Shown: positions 44,393 to 54,018 of the stretch, in pieces | How positions within the stretch are numbered: the first letter of the stretch is position 1 | Layout of the letters: the number at the start of each line of letters is the position of its first letter | Source: Bacteroidota bacterium | GTDB taxonomy: Bacteria; Bacteroidota; Bacteroidia; Cytophagales; Cyclobacteriaceae | Direction: 5' to 3' | Length of the DNA: 64,000 nucleotides | Assembly: GCA_018267285.1 (NCBI GenBank) | Contig: JAFDYU010000003.1 | Coordinates: forward strand, 101,002 to 165,001 | The notes under the pieces: model-generated | What the model saw: the letters and a program-made list of their open reading frames with translations, nothing else | What the model was told of the DNA's origin: nothing | Database searches by the model: none | Position numbers and translations under genes: made by a program

Positions 44393-45379
44393 TTTTCTTA
44401 CCAAGTCTTCGATAACAATAGAATGGGCACACCTAAAATGGCCTTCGGGGCAAACTTTGTAGCCATGAAGCCCACACGGGCGGCACAGTAGTTTTTCTCT
44501 GGTTTCAACAATAAATGATTTGTCGGAGAGCGGGCCAAAGCCAAATGAGGGAACGGTTGAACAAAAAACAGCTGTAGTCGGGGTATTCATAGCTGACGCA
44601 ATGTGCATTGGTGCCGAATCGTTAACGTAATTCATTTCGGCATCTTTCATCAATGCGGCCGATTCAAGAAAGGATAATTTTCCTGCAAGATTATGGACCG
44701 CCTCATCGGCTACAGCCAAACGGATGGAATCGCATACGTAGCTATCAGCCGGAGCACCAAGCAAATAAATATTCTCAAATTTATTCCTGACAGACTTCAA
44801 TAAATCGATCCACTTCTCGGCAGGGAGTTGCTTCGTAAACCAAACTGAGGTTGGTGCAATACAAATGTACTTTCCACTTTTGAAAGACTTAACTTTTGCA
44901 AAATCAGCATCTGATGGGTACAACTTAGGCCTGGCATACTGATTGTTTGTAAAATCAGCAATCAACAGGTGGTTGCGTTCCGCTTCGTGTTTACTGCCAA
45001 TTTCATGTTTAATCTTTTTAGTAAACAAAAATGACACTGGATTCTTATCAAAACCGATTTTTATTTTTGCGTTAGACAGCCCTGCAATAAGTCCTGAACT
45101 TGCAAAGCGATGAACGTTGACCACACAATCATACCGGCTGGCTCGTGCTCTTAAAATTATCTTTATCAGGTTAGAAACTTTCGACTGCTTCTTATCCCAG
45201 ATCAAAACCGATTGCAAAAACGGATGGCCTATTAAGAGACCTTCATTCCCTTTTCGTAGTAAAAAATCAATTTTAGCTTCCGGATAACTTTGGTGCAATT
45301 TTTCAATCAAACCGGTAGCCAAAATAACGTCACCGATAAATGCCGTCTGAATAATTAAAAAACTTGAGAATGGAGGCAT
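44384..45379 (-). CDS. Glycosyltransferase family 9 (heptosyltransferase-like)
   Basis: A 331-residue GT-B enzyme with the family N-terminus (LIIQTAFIGDVILATGLIEKL, split by about residue 20), a central PTSVWFTKQLPAEKW donor-site loop near 177 and the NDSAPMHIASAMNTP signature near 255. GT9 enzymes add heptose or related sugars to the lipopolysaccharide core. It lies directly after ppa on the same strand with no gap. Confidence 0.9.
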   Translation of the reverse strand: MPPFSSFLIIQTAFIGDVILATGLIEKLHQSYPEAKIDFLLRKGNEGLLIGHPFLQSVLIWDKKQSKVSNLIKIILRARASRYDCVVNVHRFASSGLIAGLSNAKIKIGFDKNPVSFLFTKKIKHEIGSKHEAERNHLLIADFTNNQYARPKLYPSDADFAKVKSFKSGKYICIAPTSVWFTKQLPAEKWIDLLKSVRNKFENIYLLGAPADSYVCDSIRLAVADEAVHNLAGKLSFLESAALMKDAEMNYVNDSAPMHIASAMNTPTTAVFCSTVPSFGFGPLSDKSFIVETREKLLCRPCGLHGYKVCPEGHFRCAHSIVIEDLVRKSE

Positions 45380-45916
45380 TTATTTTTTGAATTGCAGCTT
45401 GTACGCCTCAACCGCTTTCAAAATAATTTCTTTTGCAATTTCTTTCCCCTGAAAATCGGGAACGATCACTACTTTATTTTCAAGTTTCTTGTAGCTTTCA
45501 AAAAACTCTTTAAGCTCTAATTTAAAATGACTGGCAAATTCGCTGATGTCATTTACATGTTTGGTATTGGCATCGTTCTCGGCAACGGCTAAAATTTTTT
45601 CATCGCCCAAGCCTTGGTCAATCATCCGCATAACGCCAATCACACGAGCCGGCACCAGACAAAGCGGTTGAATGGGTTCGCGGCACAAAATCATAATGTC
45701 TAACGGGTCATGGTCATCGCCCAGCGTCTGTGGGATAAATCCATAATTTGCGGGGTAGTAAACTGCCGAATACAGAACGCGGTCCAATTTAAGAAGGCCC
45801 GTTTCTTTGTCTACTTCGTATTTGGTGCGCATGCCGGTAGAAATCTCGACAATGCCGTTTACAAATTCCGGAGGGTTTGAGCCAACGGGGGTTTCGTGCC
45901 AAGGATGTTTGATCAT
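45380..45916 (-). CDS. ppa: Inorganic pyrophosphatase, family I
   Basis: A 178-residue soluble enzyme with the metal-binding DDHDPLDIM near 69-77 and the [11 protein letters not shown] substrate loop near 54-64. Hydrolyses PPi to drive biosynthesis. The stop is followed immediately by the GT9 start. Confidence 0.95.
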   Translation of the reverse strand: MIKHPWHETPVGSNPPEFVNGIVEISTGMRTKYEVDKETGLLKLDRVLYSAVYYPANYGFIPQTLGDDHDPLDIMILCREPIQPLCLVPARVIGVMRMIDQGLGDEKILAVAENDANTKHVNDISEFASHFKLELKEFFESYKKLENKVVIVPDFQGKEIAKEIILKAVEAYKLQFKK

Positions 45917-46002
45917 GAAGTAAAAATAGAAAGTAAAAAGCTCAAAGTAAAAGCCGGAAAATATTCCAAACTTAAAACATTGAGCTCTTTAGCGAATTCG
46001 AC

Positions 46003-47394
46003 CTACTTCTTAGCGTCAGCGTTTTTATTCTTATCTTCTTTTTTTAACAGGGTTATTTTGTCTCCATCTTTCAACCGCTTGGAGATCACCAGAAATGGCC
46101 CGGTTACTACTTCAACACTATCTGTAATTCCCGAAACGATTTCAATGTTATCATAATCGCTTATGCCGGTCTTAACTTCAATCATCTTTGCCTTGCCATT
46201 CTCATTTACAAAAACTACAACCTTGTCTTCTTTTTTCTCGGGTGCTTTGGTATTGGCATTGGTCACGGTTCGCTTGTCATCGTCATCGTCATTTTTGTTT
46301 TCCACCTTAGGTTGCTTCTCATCCGGATTGCGGGTGGTAACTGCTGCCAACGGAACCGAAAGTACATTATCCTTTCGGCTGGTGATGATCTCAACGCTGG
46401 CTGTCATGCCGGGCCGGAAAGGGAATTTGTTTCCGGCTTTAACAAGGTCATCGTACGAAGAACTTAAAATCAATATTCTCACTTCAAATTCAGTGATCGC
46501 ATCGGCAGAGGTTTTATCTTTTGCGGTATTGGCAATGTTGGTAACTATGCCTTTAAATTGTTTTCCGGTACTGGAGTAGGCGTCTACATCAATAATTACA
46601 GTATCTCTTGAATGTACGCGCACAATATCGTTTTCGTTTACGTTTACCCGCACTTCCATTTTGCTTAGATCTGCAATGCGCAGCATTTCAGTACCCGTCA
46701 TAGTGGCTGTACCTACCACGCGTTCGCCTTTTTTTACACTGAGTTTAGAAACTGTACCACTCATAGGCGCGACTACTGTTGTTCTGCGAACGTTTTCTCG
46801 TGCTTCTTTAACCGAAGCTTCGGTGCTGCTCACCACGTACTTTGCAGCCTCTAAGCTTCGATTTGCCGATGCCAGGTTATTCTTTGCGACTTGGTACGCC
46901 TGAATGGCAGCCTGCCAGTCGGCTTCCGAGATCACTTTCTCATTCCATAATTTTTCTTGGCGTTTGTAATCGGCCTCGGCCTTGGCTAAGTTAGCTTTCG
47001 CAACTTGCAGAGAGGCTTTACTCCCTTCTACGTTGGCTTCTTGTTGACTCAAAGATGCCTCACTTCGCTCCAGTTGGCTCTTTAAAATATCCGGGCGAAT
47101 TTTAACGAGTGGCTTACCTAGGGTAACCTGATCGCCATCTTCCACATTAAGTTCGATAATTTCTCCCGAAACTTCAGGCGCCAGCTTAACTTCGGTTACC
47201 GGCTGAACCGTGCCCGATGCGCTTACTTTTTCGGTGATCGAAACTTTTTTAGCCTTAGCCATTTCCACTTCAAGTTCTTTCGCCTTGCCTATCCAGCCCA
47301 TCGACTTACCAAGGATTAAAAACAAAATAACAAACACCAGCGCACCGATGCTCCAATACATCATGCGGTTAGACTTCTTCTTAGGTTTAGCCAT
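46003..47394 (-). CDS. HlyD/MacA-type periplasmic adaptor protein
   Basis: A 463-residue membrane fusion protein: one N-terminal membrane anchor (about 11-30), a lipoyl/barrel-sandwich half (APEVSGEIIELNVEDGDQV near 68), a long alpha-helical hairpin (about 110-200, many E/A/K/Q heptads), then VVAPMSGTVSKLSVKKGERV-type second half (about 210) and beta-barrel and membrane-proximal domains. The acidic D/K-rich loop near 360-380 (KNDDDDDKRT) is unusual. It bridges a pump and TolC. No ABC or RND pump gene follows. Confidence 0.92.
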   Translation of the reverse strand: MAKPKKKSNRMMYWSIGALVFVILFLILGKSMGWIGKAKELEVEMAKAKKVSITEKVSASGTVQPVTEVKLAPEVSGEIIELNVEDGDQVTLGKPLVKIRPDILKSQLERSEASLSQQEANVEGSKASLQVAKANLAKAEADYKRQEKLWNEKVISEADWQAAIQAYQVAKNNLASANRSLEAAKYVVSSTEASVKEARENVRRTTVVAPMSGTVSKLSVKKGERVVGTATMTGTEMLRIADLSKMEVRVNVNENDIVRVHSRDTVIIDVDAYSSTGKQFKGIVTNIANTAKDKTSADAITEFEVRILILSSSYDDLVKAGNKFPFRPGMTASVEIITSRKDNVLSVPLAAVTTRNPDEKQPKVENKNDDDDDKRTVTNANTKAPEKKEDKVVVFVNENGKAKMIEVKTGISDYDNIEIVSGITDSVEVVTGPFLVISKRLKDGDKITLLKKEDKNKNADAKK

Positions 47395-47442
47395 AAAGCT
47401 TGAAAGGGTTAGAAATTAGTATATGATAAAAAATGATAATGC

Positions 47443-48876
47443 TCAGTATTCAATGGCCTTGCCTTGATAAAATTCGATCACCTTTTTAGTGAGTATCAGG
47501 TTGTATTTTGCCCGCGACAAAGCTGACTTAGCAGAAAATAAATCGTTTGATGAAACCTGGAATTCGATGTACGTAGCCGCCCCGTTTTCATAACGTTGCT
47601 GAGTCATCCGAAACGATTCTTCATTGGCTTTCACCTGCTTATTGGCGGCTGCATACGTTTTGGCGGCTGCTACTGCATTGTTGTAAGCGGTCTCAATAGA
47701 TTGACGCAAGGTGTTTTCCGTTTCTTTCACCGTGATCTCCGCCAGTTCGCGATTGATTACCGCTTGCTTCACACTAGAACGGGTTTGAAGGCCATTTAAA
47801 ATAGGTATAGACAAGCTCAATCCAATATTTTTATATAAATTATCTTGAATTTGTTGTGGCACATCGTAGTGTGTGGCTATCAGGTATGACGATGGTGTTA
47901 AGTTTGTTACAGGTTGATTTTGATCTCCATTTAAGTAGCCAACAGTCTGCTGAATTTTGTTAGTGAAGTCATATCCATAACGTTTTGTATCAGAGGCACT
48001 ATTGTAATTAGAAGTTGCGGAGGCACTTGCCGTGAGCCTGGGTAAATAACTTCCACGAGCAGCTTTTAATGCAAACTGTGTACTTTCTACTTTGAGCAAC
48101 GCACTTCTTACCTGTGGCAATGTTTGGGCTGAAATAGCATATATTTCATCGGGAGTACCGCTGATGATTAAATCTTCTGTAGCAATGTTTGGCACAACCA
48201 CATCGATTTCATTCGAAGCCGGAATTTGCATAGACTGCTTCAATTGAAGTACGGAGAGATTGTACACATTCTCTTGGGTAATCAAGTTAGTTTCATTGGT
48301 GGCCACCACGGCTTCCTGGTTCAATTGGTTACTCTTGGGCAATGCTCCGGCTTCGACTTGTTTTACAATTTTATCTAAGGTCTGCAGGCTGGAGTTCAGT
48401 TGAAACTTTGCGTTTTCATAAAGTTCTTTGTTGAGGATTACGTTGGTGTAGTTCGTAACCACAGTGATGATCACATCATTTTTTGCTTTCTCTAAATCAA
48501 GGTCGGCAGCGGCAACATTCTTTTTGTTTTGGCGGTACGTATTTTGATTTCGAAACCCATTGAACAAGGTTATTTGAGTTTGAACAAACGGATTAACTGT
48601 TCTGGTCATTCCCTGAAAGTATGTATACGTTACTGGATTCAGGTTTCGGCCGTAGTTCTGGCTTGAAGATGCGTTCAATGAAAAGGTAGGGAGGAAATTA
48701 CCTTTCGATTGCAGAAAGCTAACTCGGTTTGTCTCTACATTGTAAACGCTGCGCTTTACGGTTAAGTTATTGTCTAACGCAACACGTATGCACTCTTGCA
48801 ACGTCATCTGCTGTGCTTGCAATGAAACAGAAATAGATCCAAGGCAGATCAAAAAATAAAAAATTCTTCTTTTCAT
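47443..48876 (-). CDS. TolC-family outer-membrane efflux protein
   Basis: ATG 48876 gives 477 residues with a signal peptide (about 1-21). The TolC pattern is seen in TLQECIRVALDNNLTV near 25, two long helical-barrel regions (about 60-220 and 270-460) and the LSIPILNGLQTRSSV turn near 350. The ATG overlaps the sdaAB stop as ATGA; the frame also runs further up to 48909 but that lacks a signal. With the adaptor gene 48 nt downstream it forms two-thirds of a tripartite exporter. Confidence 0.92.
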   Translation of the reverse strand: MKRRIFYFLICLGSISVSLQAQQMTLQECIRVALDNNLTVKRSVYNVETNRVSFLQSKGNFLPTFSLNASSSQNYGRNLNPVTYTYFQGMTRTVNPFVQTQITLFNGFRNQNTYRQNKKNVAAADLDLEKAKNDVIITVVTNYTNVILNKELYENAKFQLNSSLQTLDKIVKQVEAGALPKSNQLNQEAVVATNETNLITQENVYNLSVLQLKQSMQIPASNEIDVVVPNIATEDLIISGTPDEIYAISAQTLPQVRSALLKVESTQFALKAARGSYLPRLTASASATSNYNSASDTKRYGYDFTNKIQQTVGYLNGDQNQPVTNLTPSSYLIATHYDVPQQIQDNLYKNIGLSLSIPILNGLQTRSSVKQAVINRELAEITVKETENTLRQSIETAYNNAVAAAKTYAAANKQVKANEESFRMTQQRYENGAATYIEFQVSSNDLFSAKSALSRAKYNLILTKKVIEFYQGKAIEY

Positions 48877-49544
48877 ATCTGGGGTATATAAATAACTTCT
48901 TTTATCCAACTTAGACTTTTTAAATAATCAAATGTTACAGGCTTTATGCCCGAATCAATCTCGATGACCTGACACGCCAAGTCGTTTTTGCCTTTCCGCG
49001 AAACCGACATGGTGGCGATATTGCAATCGTCATGGGCAAGTACATCGGCAATGAACGCAATACTTCCTTTTACATCGCCAGCAAAGATGATAAGGGTGTG
49101 GAGACTAGCCGTAAAGTCGGCTTTAAAACCATCTACCTCAGCAATATTGATAATTCCCCCACCTTTGCTTTCGCCCAACACCTCAACTTCCTTGCTCCCT
49201 TTCTTCAACTTCAATCGAATGGAGTTAGGATGGAGTGTGGAAGCATTACCCACCGATTTGAAATGGTATTTTAAACCCGTTTCATCGGCAATTTCAATCG
49301 ACTGCTTTATCCGTTTATCATCAGTATCAAAATCCATGAGGCCAGCCAATATCGCCCGGTCGCTGCCATGCCCTTCGTACGTTCGGGCAAACGAATTGTA
49401 AAATGTTATTTCAGCATGTTCGGGTATGCCGCCCAAAATCTTCACCGCAGCACGGGCAATACGCACAACACCAGCTGTATGCGAACTGGAAGGCCCTATC
49501 ATAACCGGGCCAATCATGTCAAAAATGCTGCTTTTCTCAGGCAT
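48873..49544 (-). CDS. sdaAB: L-serine ammonia-lyase, iron-sulfur-dependent, beta subunit
   Basis: ATG 49544 gives 223 residues; the frame runs up to 49583 but the shorter start gives the family N-terminus EKSSIFDMIGPVMIGP. GPSSSHTAG at about 17-25 is the serine-dehydratase beta signature and SFARTYEGHGSDRAILAG near 53-70 the second. Residues about 150-223 form an ACT domain. It acts with an alpha subunit carrying the [4Fe-4S] cluster, which is not next to it; the next gene is tolC, coupled by ATGA. Confidence 0.9.
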   Translation of the reverse strand: MPEKSSIFDMIGPVMIGPSSSHTAGVVRIARAAVKILGGIPEHAEITFYNSFARTYEGHGSDRAILAGLMDFDTDDKRIKQSIEIADETGLKYHFKSVGNASTLHPNSIRLKLKKGSKEVEVLGESKGGGIINIAEVDGFKADFTASLHTLIIFAGDVKGSIAFIADVLAHDDCNIATMSVSRKGKNDLACQVIEIDSGIKPVTFDYLKSLSWIKEVIYIPQI

Positions 49545-49676
49545 AATGGATGAATCATGGTTCGAAACGCAAAAATATGGCAAAAGGATGTATGCAAACG
49601 CAAATTTTATTTTAATGGGATAAGTTTTTAATAAGTCAGCCGCGAAGTGGAATCAATTTTTTTTAAATATTCACAC

Positions 49677-49684
49677 TATCTTTG
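49677..49684 (+). promoter_or_regulatory. -7-like box 4 nt before the fatty-acid-hydroxylase gene
   Basis: TATCTTTG is a perfect TAnnTTTG match ending 4 nt before the ATG at 49689, so the transcript could begin at or next to the start codon. No good -33 TTTG is seen at the usual spacing. Confidence 0.35.
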
Positions 49685-49688
49685 AGCA

Positions 49689-50303
49689 ATGAAGACCTTC
49701 GTTTCCGATTCGAAAGAATCAAGCCGTATGTTTAAGAGCAATTGGTTAGAGCCATTTACTAAAGTACATTATAGCGTTCCGTTAATTATCTATGTTCCTG
49801 TTATTTGCATTTTCTTATTTAAATCTTTTTCTGCGGAAACATTTAGCTTTACCGCCTTTTCTATGAGCTTTGGTTGTGGGCTGATTGTCTGGACCTTCAC
49901 CGAGTATTTCCTGCATCGGTTTGTTTTTCACTATGTGCCTGCTTCGAGTTGGGGGCAGCGTTTGCATTTTATTTTTCATGGCGTTCACCACGATTTTCCA
50001 AACGACCGGCTTAGGTTGGTTATGCCGCCTTCGGTAAGTATCCCTCTGGCGCTTGGCTTCTACTTTTTGTTTCGGTCGGTACTACCGGCATCCTGGCTAC
50101 CGGCTTTCTTTGCTGCATTTCTAATTGGGTACCTGATCTACGACATGGCCCATTATGCGTTCCACCACGGGTCGTTCCAAAATCCCATCTTAAAAAAAAT
50201 GAAGCAGCACCACATGCGTCATCATTTTCAGGAGCCCGACAAAGGCTATGGCGTAAGCTCAATTTTATGGGATAAAATCCTGGACTCGGATTTTAAGAAA
50301 TAA
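49689..50303 (+). CDS. Sterol desaturase / fatty acid hydroxylase-family protein
   Basis: A 204-residue membrane di-iron enzyme with four helices and the histidine clusters of the family: HRFVFH (about 76-81), HGVHHDF (about 97-103), HYAFHHG (about 156-162) and HHMRHHF (about 176-182). Closest in layout to fatty-acid 2-hydroxylases, and in Bacteroidota such enzymes may make hydroxylated sphingolipids or amino lipids. The partner lipid pathway is not in the window. Confidence 0.9.
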   Translation: MKTFVSDSKESSRMFKSNWLEPFTKVHYSVPLIIYVPVICIFLFKSFSAETFSFTAFSMSFGCGLIVWTFTEYFLHRFVFHYVPASSWGQRLHFIFHGVHHDFPNDRLRLVMPPSVSIPLALGFYFLFRSVLPASWLPAFFAAFLIGYLIYDMAHYAFHHGSFQNPILKKMKQHHMRHHFQEPDKGYGVSSILWDKILDSDFKK

Positions 50304-51170
50304 TCAACACAAAATCTCTTTTACATTTTTTCGTATGGCCGCACAGATGTCATCGGTGGGCAAATCGTTGATATCGCGCCCAAAGGGGTCTTCGATCTCT
50401 TCCGCAATTAATTCCACACTTAAAAGGATAAAGGAAATCAGGATCACAATTGGAATAGTGAAATATCCCAGTGTAGGAATAAATCCAAACGGCAACGTGA
50501 TGATGTAGATAAAAATAAATTTCTTAATGTACATCGTGTACGAATACGGGATCGGTGTTTTTTTAATTCGTTCGCAAGACCCCATAAAATCAATCAAATC
50601 TTTTAGTTCTTTGTCGAGGTTAGTAAGATGAAAGCCCGTAATGATGTTAGTTTTCAACAGCCCCTCTACTTTTGAGTACATAGCGAGGGCAATGATATTT
50701 GGTCTGTGCCCTGAATTTTTTAAATGTTTCAGGAAATCTTGATCGTCAATTTCCAACTCATTGAAATCAACTCCGCTGCGTAAGGTTTCTTTGGTGGCAT
50801 AAACAAAATTAGCGATCATCTGGGCAAACCAAAGACGATCCTGATGATTTTCCTTGGGGAGTACCGCACTCAATTTTATAGCAAAGTTGCGCGTACTGTT
50901 TACCAATGCCCCCCACAACCTGCGGCCTTCCCACCAGCGGTCGTAAGCAGAGTTGGTGCGAAACACCAAAAACAAGCCAAGCACAATGCCCAGCAACGAG
51001 TGCACGGTGGTGGACGAAGGGAACTCATCAAGATGCTCTAATAAAATATAGCAAGCAATTGTAGTGAATGCCCCCATAAACGCCAAGGCGGGCAACAGTG
51101 TGCGGAGTACCTGTTTGCTGTACGAATGGAAGATCAGGTCAAACCAAACTTTGGGATTGTAATTTATCAT
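50304..51170 (-). CDS. Bestrophin-family ion channel
   Basis: A 288-residue protein with four transmembrane segments and the bestrophin core FRTNSAYDRWWEGRRLWG (about 67-84). Bacterial bestrophins form pentameric channels, some anion- and some cation-selective. Encoded 9 nt upstream of thyA's stop on the same strand, so it may be co-transcribed. Physiological ion unknown. Confidence 0.9.
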   Translation of the reverse strand: MINYNPKVWFDLIFHSYSKQVLRTLLPALAFMGAFTTIACYILLEHLDEFPSSTTVHSLLGIVLGLFLVFRTNSAYDRWWEGRRLWGALVNSTRNFAIKLSAVLPKENHQDRLWFAQMIANFVYATKETLRSGVDFNELEIDDQDFLKHLKNSGHRPNIIALAMYSKVEGLLKTNIITGFHLTNLDKELKDLIDFMGSCERIKKTPIPYSYTMYIKKFIFIYIITLPFGFIPTLGYFTIPIVILISFILLSVELIAEEIEDPFGRDINDLPTDDICAAIRKNVKEILC

Positions 51171-51178
51171 GAAAGAAA

Positions 51179-51973
51179 TTAAACAGCGATGGGAGCTTTA
51201 ATTGACGGGTGCGATTGATAGTTTACGATTTCGAAATCTTCAAACTCGTATCCAAAAATATTCTGTGGTTTACGTTTTATTTTCAGTTGAGGCAACGGAA
51301 ATGGTTCTCGTAAAAGCTGCAGTTTTGCCTGCTCAAAATGATTGGCATACAAGTGCACATCTCCGCCTGTCCACACAAACTCTCCGGGTATTAAATCGCA
51401 TTGTTGAGCAAACATTTCCAGCAGCAACGCATAACTGGCAATGTTAAAGGGAACTCCGAGAAAATAATCGGCACTTCGCTGATAGAGCTGGCAAGAAAGT
51501 CTATTTTCTGCTACATAAAATTGGAAAAGCGCATGGCAGGGCGGTAACGCCATTTGGTCTACCTCTGCGGGGTTCCAGGCCGAAACAATGTGCCTTCTTG
51601 AATCAGGTTTGGTTTTGATTTGATTTATTACGCTTTCAATCTGGTCGATTTTTTTTCCGTTGGATGCAGGCCAGCTACGCCATTGGCTTCCGTAAACCGG
51701 ACCCAAGTCTCCGTTTTCATCAGCCCACTCGTCCCAGATGGTTACTCCGTGGTCCTTTAAATATTTGATATTTGTGTCTCCTTTCAAAAACCAAAGCAAT
51801 TCATGAATTATCGACCTGAGGTGGAGTTTTTTGGTGGTCACCAACGGAAACCCCTGACTCAAATCAAACCTCAATTGCCTACCAAAAACGGATTTAGTAC
51901 CTGTGCCTGTGCGGTCGGTCTTAATTGCCCCGTGGTCAAGTATATCGCGCATTAAGTCCAGATACTGCTTCAT
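51179..51973 (-). CDS. thyA: Thymidylate synthase
   Basis: A 264-residue folate-dependent enzyme with the active-site Cys in [10 protein letters not shown] near 146, [11 protein letters not shown] near 34-44, [10 protein letters not shown] near 126 and the substrate loop [12 protein letters not shown] near 167. Converts dUMP to dTMP. No folA follows directly. Confidence 0.97.
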   Translation of the reverse strand: MKQYLDLMRDILDHGAIKTDRTGTGTKSVFGRQLRFDLSQGFPLVTTKKLHLRSIIHELLWFLKGDTNIKYLKDHGVTIWDEWADENGDLGPVYGSQWRSWPASNGKKIDQIESVINQIKTKPDSRRHIVSAWNPAEVDQMALPPCHALFQFYVAENRLSCQLYQRSADYFLGVPFNIASYALLLEMFAQQCDLIPGEFVWTGGDVHLYANHFEQAKLQLLREPFPLPQLKIKRKPQNIFGYEFEDFEIVNYQSHPSIKAPIAV

Positions 51974-52015
51974 TTAATACATTTTTAATGCAAATAACCG
52001 AAGAAAAAGTAAACA

Positions 52016-52045
52016 AAAAAGTCCCGCAAAAATGCGAGACTTTTT
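52016..52045 (-). terminator. Terminator of the tandem lipoprotein gene
   Basis: AAAAAGTCCCGCA and TGCGAGACTTTTT form a 13-bp stem with one mismatch and a 4-nt loop, 24 nt after the stop of the lipoprotein gene. Poly-T on both sides makes it usable in both directions, and it also separates the leader of thyA. Confidence 0.85.
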
Positions 52046-52068
52046 CATGCTCACTAAAGTATTGAGAA

Positions 52069-52977
52069 TTAATTGCCGTTGCTGGTAGAAGTTATGGTCA
52101 CTTTCTTGCCGGCAATGGTAACTGTTACGGTGTTGTCGCAACCACCATCACCGTAGTTGATATCGTACGTTATATTGCCCGTTGTAATTTTTTTCTCGCC
52201 ACTAACCGGAATATTTACTTTTGAAGCAAGGCACTCTGCTTTATACACCAATGAGGTTACAATAGTCATTGTGTAATCTTTTCCTTTACGTGTGGTGCCG
52301 GTTGCAGTTGTACCCGAAGAGGTACCACCGCTGTTTTCTATTGAAACAGTTCCTTTAACAAAATCCCAAACAACATTGTAGTCTGCGTTACGCGAAACGG
52401 TTGTTTGATCCGGGAAAGAGAGCAATCCATCGGTCAACTGGTGGTGAAATATAAATGTAGAAGAAGAATCTTGCGAAACGTTGGTCACTTTGTAAGAACC
52501 ACCAACCTTAACATCGTTTCTATAGTAATCGGAATACGTTATGGTGCGGTAAGAACCTTCGGTCCATCGTTTTCCCATGTAAGCAATGCTAATAATTCCT
52601 TTACGGGTAACACCATTAACCGTTTGGCCGGTGCCAAAGTCAATGGTGATAGTGCCGCTCGGATTATCTATTGTAGAATTGGGTGACGGGGTAATGGTTA
52701 TGGTTGCACCAGCCAAACGCGGGTCGAAAAGGTTTCCGGCAATTTTTCCGGCAATTCTTGACCCGGAATTAAGCTTTGAGTCGCTTACTCCGGCCACTAC
52801 TGAGCTCGTCATATCGGCAGATTCATCGGTAGAACACGCGGCCACTGCCTCAGAATTAACGTTTTGAGAATCGGTTGAATTGAGCGGGTTTTCCGTGGTT
52901 TTTGAGCAGGACACCAAAAGTGCAATGCTCGCTACAGCAGCCAAAGAGATCGTTTTCATCGAAAATAGGTTTTTCAT
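52069..52977 (-). CDS. Tandem lipoprotein A, unknown family
   Basis: A 302-residue protein with a lipoprotein signal ending in LVSC (Cys near 24). The mature chain is Ser/Thr-rich and beta-strand patterned. Two segments are shared with the next gene: RKGIISIAYMGKRW near 133 and INYGDGGCDNTVTV near 270. It may be an all-beta surface protein. No enzyme motif is visible. Start could also be ATG at 52959. Confidence 0.8.
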   Translation of the reverse strand: MKNLFSMKTISLAAVASIALLVSCSKTTENPLNSTDSQNVNSEAVAACSTDESADMTSSVVAGVSDSKLNSGSRIAGKIAGNLFDPRLAGATITITPSPNSTIDNPSGTITIDFGTGQTVNGVTRKGIISIAYMGKRWTEGSYRTITYSDYYRNDVKVGGSYKVTNVSQDSSSTFIFHHQLTDGLLSFPDQTTVSRNADYNVVWDFVKGTVSIENSGGTSSGTTATGTTRKGKDYTMTIVTSLVYKAECLASKVNIPVSGEKKITTGNITYDINYGDGGCDNTVTVTIAGKKVTITSTSNGN

Positions 52978-53052
52978 TTTATGGAAGTTTTATTTTGTTT
53001 TAATTTTCAATCAGACAGGTTGGTAACCACAAAGTTTAAAAGGAAAAAAAAT

Positions 53053-53967
53053 TTAATTTCCGTCCGTAGTGGCATTTATCAATTTTTCGTTGCCATCTGC
53101 TTTTACAGAGATCAGATTATCGCATGTTCCATCACCATAATTTAGTTGGTACATTTTCTTTTCGCCCGAAATTATGTTGATTACTGCTGTTCCCTTCACG
53201 GGAATGTACGACTTACTGCCAACGCAAAATACCCGGTACACCAAATCCGTTTGAGTCGATAGCTGGTATTCATTGCCCTTTTTATTGTTGCCGGAAGCTG
53301 ACCCGGTGATGTGCCATTCGTTGTTTTCGCTCAACAAAGAGCGGTACCAGATGCGTGTAAGTGAGTGATTGTGCAAAATAAATTTTCCATCGCCAAAGGT
53401 AACCTTGCCGTTTTCAAGCCTTGACGCAAATTGCAACCGGGTTGTATCGGTGGCCAAGATAATAGAATCAGTTACCGAGCCTTCGAGGTGCGTATAGTTC
53501 CAATAAAAATTTTGAAACTGGAGGTTCACCACAAACCCGGCATCCCATTTTTTTCCTGAATAATCGATCAGTATTTTTCCTTTTCTGATTATACCATCTC
53601 CTGTTGTGGATTTATTTAACGAATCGTAGGCCATAATGATCATACCAGCAGGTGCAGATATAGTTCCTGTCCTCGTTACCGTAACGGTGGCACCCGTAAG
53701 CCGAACATCGTATTTTTCCGGGCCGCTTATCACATCCGTTGTTCTGGATCCGGCATACTGTGCAGTGCTTAGCCCTTTAATAAGGTTTAGTGCCAGTTCT
53801 GAGCCCTCGGCATAGAAAGCAGATGAAACATTAATTGAGTTTATGTTTTGAGTATCGACCGAATTAAAGACTTCATTTCCGTTATTGCAGGAAAAAAATA
53901 CCCCCAATAAAACTACGCCTAATACAGAAATACTTTTTACACTCAATTTTTTATTGATAGCTTTCAT
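53053..53967 (-). CDS. Tandem lipoprotein B, paralogue of A
   Basis: ATG 53967 gives 304 residues with lipoprotein signal FFSC (Cys near 26); the frame continues to 54006 but adds residues ahead of the signal. It shares RKGKILIDYSGKKW, LVYRVFC and LNYGDGTCDN with its neighbour, clearly a gene duplication, although overall identity looks modest. No known domain is recognised. Confidence 0.8.
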   Translation of the reverse strand: MKAINKKLSVKSISVLGVVLLGVFFSCNNGNEVFNSVDTQNINSINVSSAFYAEGSELALNLIKGLSTAQYAGSRTTDVISGPEKYDVRLTGATVTVTRTGTISAPAGMIIMAYDSLNKSTTGDGIIRKGKILIDYSGKKWDAGFVVNLQFQNFYWNYTHLEGSVTDSIILATDTTRLQFASRLENGKVTFGDGKFILHNHSLTRIWYRSLLSENNEWHITGSASGNNKKGNEYQLSTQTDLVYRVFCVGSKSYIPVKGTAVINIISGEKKMYQLNYGDGTCDNLISVKADGNEKLINATTDGN

Positions 53968-54018
53968 CCGGTTTAGAAATACAGTTGCGAAATAAGGAGT
54001 AACCATTCGAATAAAAAA

